A DNA stretch of 34,494 bases from JBKHHU01 sp046539045 (lineage in GTDB: Bacteria; Planctomycetota; Phycisphaerae; SM23-33). The translations under genes and the position numbers were made by a program. The stretch covers positions 1 to 34,494 of the forward strand of contig JBKHHU010000012.1 of assembly GCA_046539045.1 (NCBI GenBank). Direction: 5' to 3'. The stretch's first letter is position 1. Each line of letters opens with the position of its first letter. Below, one piece after another: positions 24,270 to 32,609 of the stretch. The notes beneath the pieces were generated by a model, which ran no database searches, was not told the DNA's origin, and was given only the letters and a program-made list of their open reading frames with translations.

Positions 24270-25667
24270 CTACCCGCCCAGCCGCTGGTTCCAGTAGCTG
24301 ATCTGCTTGTCCAACTGCTGCTTGCCACCGGCGCCGTCGGGGGCGTAACGCTTGACCACGTTGACGGCACCGAGGGTGTCGAACACATCCTGCTCGATGC
24401 GGTCGCAGCCGCCTTGGAGGTCCTCAAGCGACATCTCCATCAGTTGCAGGCCCTTGCTCTCCGCCTGGGCCACCAGCGTACCCACGATGTGATGGGCGGT
24501 TCGGAACGGCACGCCCCGGTTGACGAGGTACTCGGCCAGGGCGGTCGCATCGAGGTAGCCCTCGTCGATGTCCTCGGCGATCCGGTCGGGCTGGAATTCC
24601 GCTGTCGCGGCGATTCCCGCAGCCACTTTCAGCGACTGCTGCATGGCGTCGACGGTGGCGAACGCGAAGCGCTTGTCGTCCTGCAGGTCACGATTGTACG
24701 CCAGCGGAAGCCCCTTCAGCAGCGTCAGCATCCCGGTCAGTTGGGCGATGGCGGTAGCGCTCTTGCCGCGTATGAGTTCCAGCGTGTCGGCGTTCTTCTT
24801 CTGCGGCATCATGGAACTGGAGGTGCAGTAGGCGTCGTACAGCTTGAGGAAGCCGAATTCGGTCGTGGAGTAGACAATCCAGTCCTCAGCCAGGCGGGAC
24901 AGGTGCACCCCGAGCGTCGCGCAGCAGAAGCACAGTTCAGCGAGAAAGTCGCGATCGCTGGTCGCGTCGATGCTGTTTCGCGAGATTTCGGGGAAGTCCA
25001 GAAGCTCGGCTGTGCGGGCCCGGTTCAGCGGAATGCTGGTTCCCGCCACGGCGCCCGAACCCAGCGGGGAGATGTTGATCCGCTTCAGCGCATCGGCGAG
25101 CCGGCCGGCGTCGCGGTCGAGCATTTCCACGTAGGCCATCACGGCGTGACCGGCCAGGATCGGCTGGGCACGCTGCAGATGGGTGTAGGCGGGCATGACG
25201 ATGTCGCTGCTGCGCCCGGCCAGATCGACCAGGGCGGCCTGCAGCGTGCGGATGCTGTCGATCAGCTCGCCGGCGGCATCGCGGGCCCAGAGACGCATAT
25301 CGAGGGCGACCTGGTCGTTGCGACTCCTGCCGGTGTGCAGCTTGGCCCCGGGATCGCCGATGCGGTCGATCAGGTTCTTCTCGATGACCATGTGGATGTC
25401 TTCCAGGGCCATCGGCATGTCGATCTTCCCCTTGCGGATGTCCTTGCCGATCGCGGTGAGTCCCTCGCGGATCTGCCGGAATTCCTCGTCGGTGAGGATG
25501 CCCTCTTCGCCGAGCATCTGCGCGTGGGCGATCGAGCCGCGGATGTCGTAGGTCCACAGGGCGGTGTCGACGTCGAGGCTGGCGACGAAACGGGCGGTGG
25601 CTTCGTCCGCGTCGGCCTTGAGGCGTCCCTGCCAGGACTTGCCGGATTGACTGTTCTCTGCTGCCAT
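24270..25667 (-). CDS. argH: Argininosuccinate lyase
   Basis: ArgH splits argininosuccinate into arginine and fumarate, the last step of arginine synthesis. It has 465 residues from the start at 25667, with AGGAG seven bases upstream. Signature parts are KLHTGRSRNDQVALDMRLW, MPAYTHLQRAQPILAGH and the catalytic-loop SSSMMPQKKNAD. It heads the run argH-thiL-tsaE-argB-argF on the minus strand. The argininosuccinate synthase gene argG and the early genes argC, argJ and argD are not in the window. Confidence 0.97.
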   Translation of the reverse strand: MAAENSQSGKSWQGRLKADADEATARFVASLDVDTALWTYDIRGSIAHAQMLGEEGILTDEEFRQIREGLTAIGKDIRKGKIDMPMALEDIHMVIEKNLIDRIGDPGAKLHTGRSRNDQVALDMRLWARDAAGELIDSIRTLQAALVDLAGRSSDIVMPAYTHLQRAQPILAGHAVMAYVEMLDRDAGRLADALKRINISPLGSGAVAGTSIPLNRARTAELLDFPEISRNSIDATSDRDFLAELCFCCATLGVHLSRLAEDWIVYSTTEFGFLKLYDAYCTSSSMMPQKKNADTLELIRGKSATAIAQLTGMLTLLKGLPLAYNRDLQDDKRFAFATVDAMQQSLKVAAGIAATAEFQPDRIAEDIDEGYLDATALAEYLVNRGVPFRTAHHIVGTLVAQAESKGLQLMEMSLEDLQGGCDRIEQDVFDTLGAVNVVKRYAPDGAGGKQQLDKQISYWNQRLGG

Positions 25668-25756
25668 GGGGGTCTCCTGTTCCGCGGCGATGGTAGTCCG
25701 CCCGGTGCGGGGTGTCAACGGCCTCGGGCGGATCGGGTTTCCCCCGGTCCCGGTCG

Positions 25757-25785
25757 TTGACGCCGCTGGGCGGTCTGTCTACGAT
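25757..25785 (+). promoter_or_regulatory. Candidate promoter for the PyrK-like gene, placed for a leaderless start
   Basis: TTGACG (25757-25762) and TACGAT (25780-25785) are exactly 17 bases apart in the argH/pyrK divergent spacer. The -10 box covers the first possible ATG (25784). Initiation 7-8 bases later would fall at the second in-frame ATG (25793). The -35 matches five of six consensus bases, the -10 four of six. Confidence 0.4.
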
Positions 25786-25792
25786 GTTCCGC

Positions 25793-26752
25793 ATGTGCAG
25801 CCACCAACAGAAAACCGGCAGGGGGGCCTATACCGCGGAGATCCTCGAAAACAGGAAGCTTTGCGATGAACATTACTTTCTGCGCCTCGGGCTGGACAGC
25901 TTCCCGCCGACGGGGCCGGGACAGTTTATCCAGCTTCACTGCAGGCGGCTCGGCCGGCAGGTCTCTGTGCACGAAGTGGACTGGCCGGCCGACCGCCCGC
26001 CGAAGCTCACCCAGCCGGAACTGACCGATCGGGAGCCGATGCTGCGGCGGCCGATCAGCATTGCCGGCAGGCGGGATACCGAAACGGGCGTGGAGTTGGA
26101 ATTCATCTATCGCACCGTCGGCACGAGCACGTATTGGCTTGCCGATTCGCAGCTCGGCTGGGAGATCAGCCTGCTGGGCCCGAACGGCGGGACGTTTCCG
26201 GTGTTCGAGGACAAACCCGTTGCGGTGCTGGTCGGCGGTGGGGTGGGCATCCCGCCGATGATCTACCTCGCGGAGATGCTGGCCGACGCGGGCAAGCGGG
26301 TGGTGGCGTTTTCCGGAGCGCAGAGGGGCAGTCTCATGCCGCTGACCGTGCCGGAAGGCAGGAACGTGCCGGCTGACCCCGTTCCGGGCGATTACGTGAA
26401 GGAGTTCGCCGGCCGCGGAGCCGAGGCGGTGCTGGCGACCGATGACGGGTCGCTGGGCTACCAGGGCTTTGTCACGCAGGCGCTGGCGGAGTGGCTGGAC
26501 GCCGAGAATCTCGATGCCGCGGACGTGGCGGCGTATTCATGCGGGCCGGAGCCGATGATGCAGGTGCTGACGAAGCTGTGCATCGAGCGGGATATCCTCT
26601 GCCGACTGTCGCTGGAGCGGTACATGGCCTGCGGGATGGGCACGTGCCAGTCGTGCGTGGTGAAGATCCGCGACGACAGCGAAAGCGGCTGGTCGTTCAG
26701 GCTCTGCTGCACTGACGGCCCGGTGTTCGACGCGCGGGACATCATCTGGTAA
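25793..26752 (+). CDS. PyrK-like dihydroorotate dehydrogenase electron transfer subunit (FAD/2Fe-2S)
   Basis: The protein has 319 residues from the start at 25793; an ATG at 25784 would add three. It is a ferredoxin-reductase-like protein: a flavin-binding barrel with RRPISIAG, and a nucleotide-binding domain with VLVGGGVGIPPMIYLAEML and AYSCGPEPMMQVL. The C-terminal 2Fe-2S segment is CGMGTCQSC plus a CC pair 14 residues on, followed by DGPVFDARDI. That order and the YMACGMGTCQSC motif are those of PyrK, which passes electrons from dihydroorotate dehydrogenase B to NAD. No pyrD lies next to it here, so it may serve a distant PyrD or another dehydrogenase. There is no Shine-Dalgarno. It ends 9 bases from the convergent radical SAM gene. 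Confidence 0.87.
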   Translation: MCSHQQKTGRGAYTAEILENRKLCDEHYFLRLGLDSFPPTGPGQFIQLHCRRLGRQVSVHEVDWPADRPPKLTQPELTDREPMLRRPISIAGRRDTETGVELEFIYRTVGTSTYWLADSQLGWEISLLGPNGGTFPVFEDKPVAVLVGGGVGIPPMIYLAEMLADAGKRVVAFSGAQRGSLMPLTVPEGRNVPADPVPGDYVKEFAGRGAEAVLATDDGSLGYQGFVTQALAEWLDAENLDAADVAAYSCGPEPMMQVLTKLCIERDILCRLSLERYMACGMGTCQSCVVKIRDDSESGWSFRLCCTDGPVFDARDIIW

Positions 26753-26761
26753 TGCGCGTCC

Positions 26762-28567
26762 CTACCCGGCGTTGCTGTGGTGAGGGTCGATGTCTTCCTC
26801 TGCCAGCGCGTCCAGCATTTCCTGACGCTGCTCCAGCAGGAACGGCGTGCGTCGCCGACAGATGATGTGCGACCAGGGCAGGAATTCATCCACGCTGAAC
26901 TCCCGGCGGTAGAAGTCCGGATCCACGCCGGTCTTCTCGCAGGCCCGCTGCCAGCGATCGTAATCGAAATGCTCTTCCCACGAGTCAAACCGCGCGCCGT
27001 CTCGCCACGCCGCCTCAACGACCTTCGCGACGCGCCGGTCGCCTCGGGCGAGGAAGCCTTCCAGCAGGCTCCGCTCGATCCGGTGGAACTTCACGTTCAC
27101 GCTTTTTCGCCTGGCCATGTCGCGGAGTTTGTTCCGGACCCACCAGAAGTAGTCCTCGGTCTGCATCGGAGCCCACTGCATCGGCGTGTGCGGTTTGGGC
27201 ACGAACCAGGAGACCGATGCGTTGATCGAGCCCTTCCGGCTGTCTACTTCCTTGCGGGCCAGCGACATGCGGTAACTCAGCCAGAAGATCTGTTCGATGT
27301 CGCGTTCGGTCTCGCCCGGAAGCCCGGCCATGAAGTACACCTTCACCTTCTGGTACCCGGCTGCGTAGGCTGCCTTGACGCCTTCGATCATGTCCTCTTC
27401 GGTAATGCTTTTGCGGATGGCTTTTCGCATGCGGGGCGTGCCCGCTTCGGCGGCGATGGTCAGCCCACCTTTGCGGACGGTGCTGGTCAGTCTCGGCAGG
27501 TAACGCAACTGCTTGTCCACCCGCAGCGACGGCAGGGAAATCGAGACGTTCTGCGGGGCGAATTCCGCGTTCAGCCGGTCGATCAATTCATCCAGGAACG
27601 GATAATCGCTGGTCGACAGGCTCAGCAGGGAGATCTCGCGGTAGCCGGTATTGGCTAGGGCGGAGCGTGCGGCGTCCACGATTTCATCGACCCAGCGCGA
27701 TCGGACCGGCAGGCGGGTGGCCCCGGCTTGGCAAAACCGGCAGGCGTTCGGACAGCCGCGCATCACCTCGATAATCACCCGCTCCTGCACGCCTTCCGAG
27801 AGCGGGACCAGGGGCGCTTCCGGGATCGGCGCATCGGCGAGGCGCTCCAGGCAGGCACGCCGGATCGTCTCCGGGATGTCCGTTTCCGTCGGTGTCAGGC
27901 CGGTCAGCCTGCCCTGCGGATCGTACTGCGGTTCGTAGAAGCTGGGGACGTAGGCAAAGGGGAGCGTCCGGGCCGTGGTCAGCAGCAGTTCCCTGCGGGA
28001 GAGGCCCTGTTGTTTCGCTTCCCGCAGCAGCTCGACCATCGCCTTCATCGGCTCCTCGCCATCACCGGGAAGGAAGATATCGAAGAACGGCGCCAGCGGC
28101 TCGGGCGAGTCGGCCAATGCGTCTCCACCGACGATCAGCGGGTGCTTGTCGCCCCGGTCGGCAGCGTGGAGCGGAATGCCCGCCAGGTCCAGCATCGTCA
28201 GCACGTTCGTCACGCACAGCTCGTATCCGAGGCTGAAGCCTATAATATCGAAATCCGCCAACGCGGAGCGACTCTCCCAGCCGAAAAGCGGCACGTCCTG
28301 CTCGCGCATCACCTGCTCGGCGTCGGGCAGGGGGCAATAGGTGCGATCGCAGGCCACGCCGTCCATCGCGTTGAGCTGGTGGTAGAGCAACTGGCTGCCG
28401 AGGTGCGAGATCCCGATCCCGTAGGTATCGGGGAACGCCATCGCCACGGTGACGTCCGCGGATTCAGCGTCGCCGCAACAGGCGTTGGTCTCCAGGCCGA
28501 CGTACTGACCCGGGTTGGCCACGCGGGGCAGCAGCTTTTCGCTGACGAGTTGTCCGACATTGCGCAT
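26762..28567 (-). CDS. Radical SAM protein with B12-binding-like N-terminus (TIGR03960-type)
   Basis: The protein has 601 residues; GGAGAAG lies six bases before the ATG. The N-terminal 200 residues look like a degenerate cobalamin-binding fold (VAMAFPDTYGIGISHLG, FDIIGFSLGYELCVTNVL and LIVGGDALADSPEPLA). The radical SAM motif is RGCPNACRFCQAG (CxxxCxxC), followed by LSLSTSDYP, SLPSLRVD, LTIAAEAGT and VKVYFMAGLPGET. This matches the TIGR03960 group, whose function is unknown. In many bacteria these are found next to a DUF2344 (TIGR03936) protein and RNase E/G, and neither is nearby here. The family call is from memory of its motif order and is fairly firm; the reaction is not known. Confidence 0.88.
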   Translation of the reverse strand: MRNVGQLVSEKLLPRVANPGQYVGLETNACCGDAESADVTVAMAFPDTYGIGISHLGSQLLYHQLNAMDGVACDRTYCPLPDAEQVMREQDVPLFGWESRSALADFDIIGFSLGYELCVTNVLTMLDLAGIPLHAADRGDKHPLIVGGDALADSPEPLAPFFDIFLPGDGEEPMKAMVELLREAKQQGLSRRELLLTTARTLPFAYVPSFYEPQYDPQGRLTGLTPTETDIPETIRRACLERLADAPIPEAPLVPLSEGVQERVIIEVMRGCPNACRFCQAGATRLPVRSRWVDEIVDAARSALANTGYREISLLSLSTSDYPFLDELIDRLNAEFAPQNVSISLPSLRVDKQLRYLPRLTSTVRKGGLTIAAEAGTPRMRKAIRKSITEEDMIEGVKAAYAAGYQKVKVYFMAGLPGETERDIEQIFWLSYRMSLARKEVDSRKGSINASVSWFVPKPHTPMQWAPMQTEDYFWWVRNKLRDMARRKSVNVKFHRIERSLLEGFLARGDRRVAKVVEAAWRDGARFDSWEEHFDYDRWQRACEKTGVDPDFYRREFSVDEFLPWSHIICRRRTPFLLEQRQEMLDALAEEDIDPHHSNAG

Positions 28568-28583
28568 ACATCTTCTCCATGGA

Positions 28584-28633
28584 TAGCCCGGCGGTCAGGA
28601 GTGCCTTCCTGCCGGTGGGCTACGTATCATACG
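28584..28633. promoter_or_regulatory. Imperfect inverted repeat and small palindrome in the divergent spacer
   Basis: TAGCCC (28584-28589) pairs with GGGCTA (28617-28622), and inside it CAGGA (28596-28600) pairs with TCCTG (28607-28611), giving an interrupted hairpin just upstream of the radical SAM gene. Immediately after it is the palindrome CGTAT-C-ATACG (28623-28633). It could be a leader hairpin or operator; no known factor is recognised. Confidence 0.3.
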
Positions 28634-28734
28634 GGCAGGCGGTCGGTGATACAAAAGCCTTCGCTGTCGACGTCGTGCCGGGGGTGGATTTGCCCGGCCG
28701 GGGGCGATAAGCTGAAGCGAGGAAGGAGAAGCCG

Positions 28735-29151
28735 ATGAAAACATTGACCAAAGAAATCTGGATGAACGTCCCGCAGCGCCGGGCGATCGTGTCGATCCAC
28801 GATGAAGTCGAGCGGCTGGTCGCCCAGAGCGAGGTTAAGGACGGGATTGTGCTCGTCAACGCGATGCACATCACCGCCTCGGTGTTCATCAACGACAACG
28901 AATCCGGCCTGCACCACGATTACGAGGTATGGCTGGAGAAGCTCGCTCCGGAGAAGCCCCACGACCAGTACCGTCACAACGGAGCGGAGGACAACGCCGA
29001 CGCTCACATGAAACGGCAGGTGATGGGCAGGGAGGTGGTCGTGGCCGTCACCGACGGGCAGTTGCACCTGGGTCCGTGGGAGCATATCTTCTACTATGAA
29101 TTCGACGGGATGCGTCGCAAGCGTCTGCTGGTAAAGATCATCGGCGAATAA
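28735..29151 (+). CDS. YjbQ/UPF0047 family protein
   Basis: The protein has 138 residues, the usual size. GGAAGGAG lies a few bases before the ATG. It has the family hallmarks GIVLVNAMHITASVFIND, DYEVWLEKLAP, HNGAEDNADAHMKRQVMG (conserved His/Asp/His metal-site residues) and LGPWEHIFYYEFDG. Members are small beta-barrel-like trimers, and some show weak thiamin phosphate synthase activity in vitro; the true role is unsettled. It is transcribed divergently from the radical SAM gene and is followed 37 bases later by a zinc-ribbon protein gene. Confidence 0.95.
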   Translation: MKTLTKEIWMNVPQRRAIVSIHDEVERLVAQSEVKDGIVLVNAMHITASVFINDNESGLHHDYEVWLEKLAPEKPHDQYRHNGAEDNADAHMKRQVMGREVVVAVTDGQLHLGPWEHIFYYEFDGMRRKRLLVKIIGE

Positions 29152-29188
29152 TCCGGACCTAGGCCTGGTCCGGCGATGGGAGAACATC

Positions 29189-29689
29189 ATGGCAATCACG
29201 TTCCGGTGCGAACACTGTCACAAAAGCATCAACGCCCCTGACGATGCAGGCGGGAAACGCGGTAAGTGCCCCTACTGCAAGCAGTCGACGTACATCCCCG
29301 CCCCGGTTGACGATGAAGAGCTGTATGATCTGGCTCCGGTCGATGAGGAGGCGGAGAAAAAAGAACGGGAGTTCCAGAAGCAGCTGTTCGAGAAGGAACG
29401 CGACCTGATCGCCGAGCGCGGCGGGGATTCGTCTGCGCCACTGGAACACAAGGAGGATCTGTCCAGCGAGGACCTGCACCACCTGGTCGTCAACTACTGC
29501 CTGGACATGTACGGCGGGAAGCTCGACCGTGCCCGGAAGCACGTGCAGGACCTCAAGAAGTACCGCTATACCGGCCTGCAGGCCGTGGAGGATTTCCAGA
29601 CCGGCAACGCAGAGGAGCCCGCACTGGATCAGGTGCCGGAGAAGCTGCGGGAGGGTTTCCTCAAGCAGTTGCGGGAGGAGTTGAAGTAG
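29189..29689 (+). CDS. Zinc-ribbon protein of unknown function
   Basis: The protein has 166 residues. The N-terminal 35 residues form a zinc ribbon with Cys7, Cys10, Cys27 and Cys30 (FRCEHCHKSINAP and GKCPYCKQSTYIP). This is a pattern often seen at the start of planctomycete proteins. It is followed by an acidic, charged helical segment (about 45-95) and a helical C-terminus ending in a Glu/Lys-rich tail. It has no signal peptide or membrane helix, so it is probably cytosolic. A GGGAGA site precedes the ATG. It lies 37 bases after the YjbQ gene and may share its transcript. No enzymatic motif is seen. Confidence 0.75.
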   Translation: MAITFRCEHCHKSINAPDDAGGKRGKCPYCKQSTYIPAPVDDEELYDLAPVDEEAEKKEREFQKQLFEKERDLIAERGGDSSAPLEHKEDLSSEDLHHLVVNYCLDMYGGKLDRARKHVQDLKKYRYTGLQAVEDFQTGNAEEPALDQVPEKLREGFLKQLREELK

Positions 29690-29787
29690 GCAGGGGCGCC
29701 GGCGGGAGAGAATCAAGACAGGATGTTCCGGGTCGACAGGCTATTTCGGGTTGTCGGCCCGTTGTCGTTTCGGGGTCTCGGCGCATG

Positions 29788-29818
29788 AAGGCGGCGGACC
29801 CGATGGGCCCGCCGCTTT
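29788..29818. terminator. Bidirectional-type terminator hairpin between convergent genes
   Basis: AAGGCGGCGG (29788-29797) pairs with CCGCCGCTTT (29809-29818) with one G-T pair and an 11-base loop. The loop bases can partly re-pair (CCC with GGG). It sits between the zinc-ribbon gene (+) and the large exported protein (-), so it could end both transcripts. Confidence 0.55.
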
Positions 29819-29840
29819 GCAGCTTCTCGTCAAACCATGA

Positions 29841-31712
29841 TCAGAAGTCTTCACCGCCGAGCGGTTCCCTGCCGCCTTGGCCCGGGCGATTCATCTGCAT
29901 CATGTGCATCATGATCATCTGGGCAGCGGTCATGGTTTCGCGAATGGTCGCGGTCGGTACGTAGCACCGAAGGTGGCAGGCGGGCCCCTGGTACCTGGCT
30001 GCGAAGGTGATGGGCACCGCGTTCTGGAATGCCAGCGGCGGGATGCGGTTGCCCGCGCCCACCTTGTCGGCCCCGGCCTTGACGGTCTGGAACAGATTCT
30101 TGATACTGACAAACCCGACCGTCTCGGGGTTCTTGGGCATCACGGCGAGTCCCTGCTTGACGCCGTCGTCCTTGAGGATCTTCCCGCCGTTGCCTGCTGC
30201 CTTCAGGGCAGTGGCGAGGTACTCGGTGGAGCCACCGAAGGTCATCACGACGGTCTTGGCGTCGACCTTGGCCACGTAGATGTTGACCTCGTCTTCGGCG
30301 AGGAATTTCTTCATTTCCTGACGCTCGGACTGGGACATTTCCGCCGTCTCTGGATGCTCGACCTTGATCGCGTCGACATTCTTCCCGCCGACCTTGGCAA
30401 CGTCCTTTGCGTAGGAAATCTTCAGGTCCTTGATGTCCGGGTCATCGAACAGTTGGTTGATGAAGCTGTCTTTCACCTTCATTCCGTCGGCAAGCAGTTC
30501 CTGGAGCTTGTCGGCATCTTTGCATTCCAGGACGCAGGCCAGGCCCACCACGCCGTCGGCCTCGCCGGTGCCACCAATCGCGAACTGGAACCCGGTCATC
30601 TGCTTGAAGAACTCTGTGCTCAGGCTGACTGCCTTGGTGCGATCGGACTGCTTGACGTCCTCGAAGACGTCGGTCTTGAACATGTCCTGGAGCAGGTCGG
30701 CCCAGATCTCGGCGCCTTTGCCCTGGTTGGACGAGCCGAAAGCGGCGACATACGGTCCGGAGGGGAGCTTGCCGACCAGGTCGCCCTGTCCGCCCTTGAC
30801 GGAGGCGATCATCTTGCCCCACTTGGAATCGGGCTTGTAGGCCACGATCTCGTCAATGACCAGGCCCTTGTTCGTGTTGTCGAAGTTGATCGCCAGGTCG
30901 ATGTAATCCATGTCGCCGAGCATCCGCGAGTAGAACCTGGTGTAGATGGGCATCAGAGAACTCAGGACGTCCATTTCCGCGTCCCCTTTGCGGGCGTCCT
31001 TCATCTGTTTGGCGGCATTTTCCATCATCTTCACATAGATGGGAGCGACCTGTTCCATCTCCACGTGAGCGTAGATGTCGGCCTTGCCGATCAGCGATTC
31101 CTGGTCCTTGGTGCAGACGGTGGGGAAGGCCTTCTTGGCTTTGAGGGTATCGTTGAGGGCCTTTTTGAGCGGGCTGAGCAAGACGTAATCGCCTTTCTGT
31201 CCACCGAACCAGGTCTTGCCCTGTTCGTCGGTCCAGGTCAGCAGATCGCCGCTGGCGGTGGCTTCGGGCCGGTCGACGGTGCTCTTGACGTCATCGCCGG
31301 CCATGACGATGATCATCGGGAGTTCTTCGAACTTCAGCTCCTCCCGGGCCTTCCCGGACGCATCGGGCATGACTTTGGCAAGATCGACTCCATACTTCTT
31401 CGGCTGGAGCATGATCAAGGCCATCCCTCCGTTGGGGTTGAATCCCTCGCCGAGCCCGAGGCCCTTCTTCACCCCGCCGATCAACCCGCCGGGCATCTGG
31501 GCCTGGATCATCGGACCGACGCCCACGCCGTTGAGGAAGGTCTGAAGGTTGGAGGTCGAGGTCTTCAGGTTCGGGATGACAACGAAGCCCATCGCGTCGG
31601 ACGGAACGTAGTTCAGGACGTTCTCCGCCTCCTTCTGGGCCGTCTGGGCCGAGACAAACGATGCGGTCAACGCCAGCACAAGCAGCACGGAAAGTACGCG
31701 TTTATTACACAT
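29841..31712 (-). CDS. Large exported protein, planctomycete type, with Met-rich C-terminus
   Basis: The protein has 623 residues from the start at 31712, which has AAAGGAG eight bases upstream; an earlier in-frame ATG (31790) lacks such a site. A Sec signal peptide (about 1-22, ending VSA before Gln) is followed by NVLNYVPSDAMGFVVIPNL. That is a start I associate with planctomycete periplasmic proteins of unknown function. The body alternates strands and helices without known catalytic motifs. The end is unusual: MIMMHMMQM (coded at 29918-29892), then a Gly/Pro-rich tail. Met clusters can bind Cu(I), but no support beyond composition exists. It stands alone, divergent from hpt. Confidence 0.78.
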   Translation of the reverse strand: MCNKRVLSVLLVLALTASFVSAQTAQKEAENVLNYVPSDAMGFVVIPNLKTSTSNLQTFLNGVGVGPMIQAQMPGGLIGGVKKGLGLGEGFNPNGGMALIMLQPKKYGVDLAKVMPDASGKAREELKFEELPMIIVMAGDDVKSTVDRPEATASGDLLTWTDEQGKTWFGGQKGDYVLLSPLKKALNDTLKAKKAFPTVCTKDQESLIGKADIYAHVEMEQVAPIYVKMMENAAKQMKDARKGDAEMDVLSSLMPIYTRFYSRMLGDMDYIDLAINFDNTNKGLVIDEIVAYKPDSKWGKMIASVKGGQGDLVGKLPSGPYVAAFGSSNQGKGAEIWADLLQDMFKTDVFEDVKQSDRTKAVSLSTEFFKQMTGFQFAIGGTGEADGVVGLACVLECKDADKLQELLADGMKVKDSFINQLFDDPDIKDLKISYAKDVAKVGGKNVDAIKVEHPETAEMSQSERQEMKKFLAEDEVNIYVAKVDAKTVVMTFGGSTEYLATALKAAGNGGKILKDDGVKQGLAVMPKNPETVGFVSIKNLFQTVKAGADKVGAGNRIPPLAFQNAVPITFAARYQGPACHLRCYVPTATIRETMTAAQMIMMHMMQMNRPGQGGREPLGGEDF

Positions 31713-32024
31713 CAGCAATTCTCCTTTGAAGTTCTCCGCCGGTGGCGGCAGCAATGTTATGTCCGATAACGACGTGTCGGTGTCTGTCATCTGTTAGACT
31801 ATGCAGTACGCGGGATCGTTGCCCGAATTTCAGAAAACATAGAACATTTATCCGTCGCCCCGCCGGTCCGCCTCGAGATGCTGCGAGGAAACAGCCCCCA
31901 CAGGCCGGACGACCTATCCCGCCGGTGCGGCACGTATAGTATGAAGCGGTAAGGCTGGAATTGCAATGGGATACGGACTCAGGTACCATGCTCCCGCGCA
32001 GGAGCGGTCTACGGAGAAACCCAC
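31713..32024. other. Divergent intergenic region between the exported-protein gene and hpt
   Basis: There are 312 bases without a convincing gene. It holds the Shine-Dalgarno of the minus-strand gene at its left edge and GGAG before hpt at its right. An inverted repeat, GTTAT-GTCCG-ATAAC (31756-31770), is a possible operator. A TATAGT box (31935-31940) could be an hpt -10 without a good -35 at 17 bases. Nothing else stands out. Confidence 0.5.
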
Positions 32025-32609
32025 ATGTGCCCCAGTCAGCCCAACCGCGGCGAACAGTCCATCCGAAACGATATCGAGCGTGTACTATTCACTGAAGAGC
32101 AGATCGCCCGGCGGGTGGAGACGCTCGCCGGACAGATCGCCGAGCAGTACGCCGGACGGGAGTTGACCATTCTCGCGGTGCTGACCGGGTCGCTGATCTT
32201 CCTGGCCGACCTCATTCGCAAGCTTCCCTTGCCCATGAGGTTGGACCTGGTTTCGGTCTCCAGCTACCCCGGGCAGGCGACCCGCTCGGAAGGCCCGAAA
32301 GTGACCGTCCCGCCGGCAGGGACCCTTCGCGGAAGAAACGTGCTGATCGTGGATGACATCCTTGATTCCGGGCTGACCCTGCAGTATCTGCTGGATATGG
32401 TCGCCGAATATCAGCCGGAAAGCGTCAGTAGCTGCGTGCTGCTCCGGAAAGAACGGCCGGACGTGGAAAACCGGACCGAGGCGGAGTTTGTCGGATTCGA
32501 CCTGCCCGACGAGTTCGTGGTCGGCTACGGTCTGGATTACGATCACTTGTACCGCAACCTGCCGGATATCTGCGTTTTGAAAAAGCACCTGTACCAGGAC
32601 AGTCAATGA
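32025..32609 (+). CDS. hpt: Hypoxanthine phosphoribosyltransferase
   Basis: The enzyme salvages hypoxanthine and guanine to IMP and GMP using PRPP. It has 194 residues, close to the family size. The PRPP-binding motif is VLIVDDILDSGLTL (106-119). LTGSLIFLADLIRKL carries the pyrophosphate loop, SSYPGQATRSE follows the expected flexible-loop position, and VGFDLPDEFVVGYGLDYDHLYRNLP is the usual C-terminal base-binding part. GGAG lies eight bases before the ATG. Its stop overlaps the next start (ATGA), so translation of the PH-domain protein is probably coupled to it. Confidence 0.96.
   Translation: MCPSQPNRGEQSIRNDIERVLFTEEQIARRVETLAGQIAEQYAGRELTILAVLTGSLIFLADLIRKLPLPMRLDLVSVSSYPGQATRSEGPKVTVPPAGTLRGRNVLIVDDILDSGLTLQYLLDMVAEYQPESVSSCVLLRKERPDVENRTEAEFVGFDLPDEFVVGYGLDYDHLYRNLPDICVLKKHLYQDSQ

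Noticed and set aside
23595..25760. Plus-strand open frame of 721 codons over thiL and argH
   Set aside because: It is antisense to two unmistakable enzymes and has no recognisable domain.
29877..31769. Plus-strand open frame of 630 codons opposite the large exported protein
   Set aside because: The minus-strand gene has a good ribosome site and signal peptide. The plus frame lacks both.
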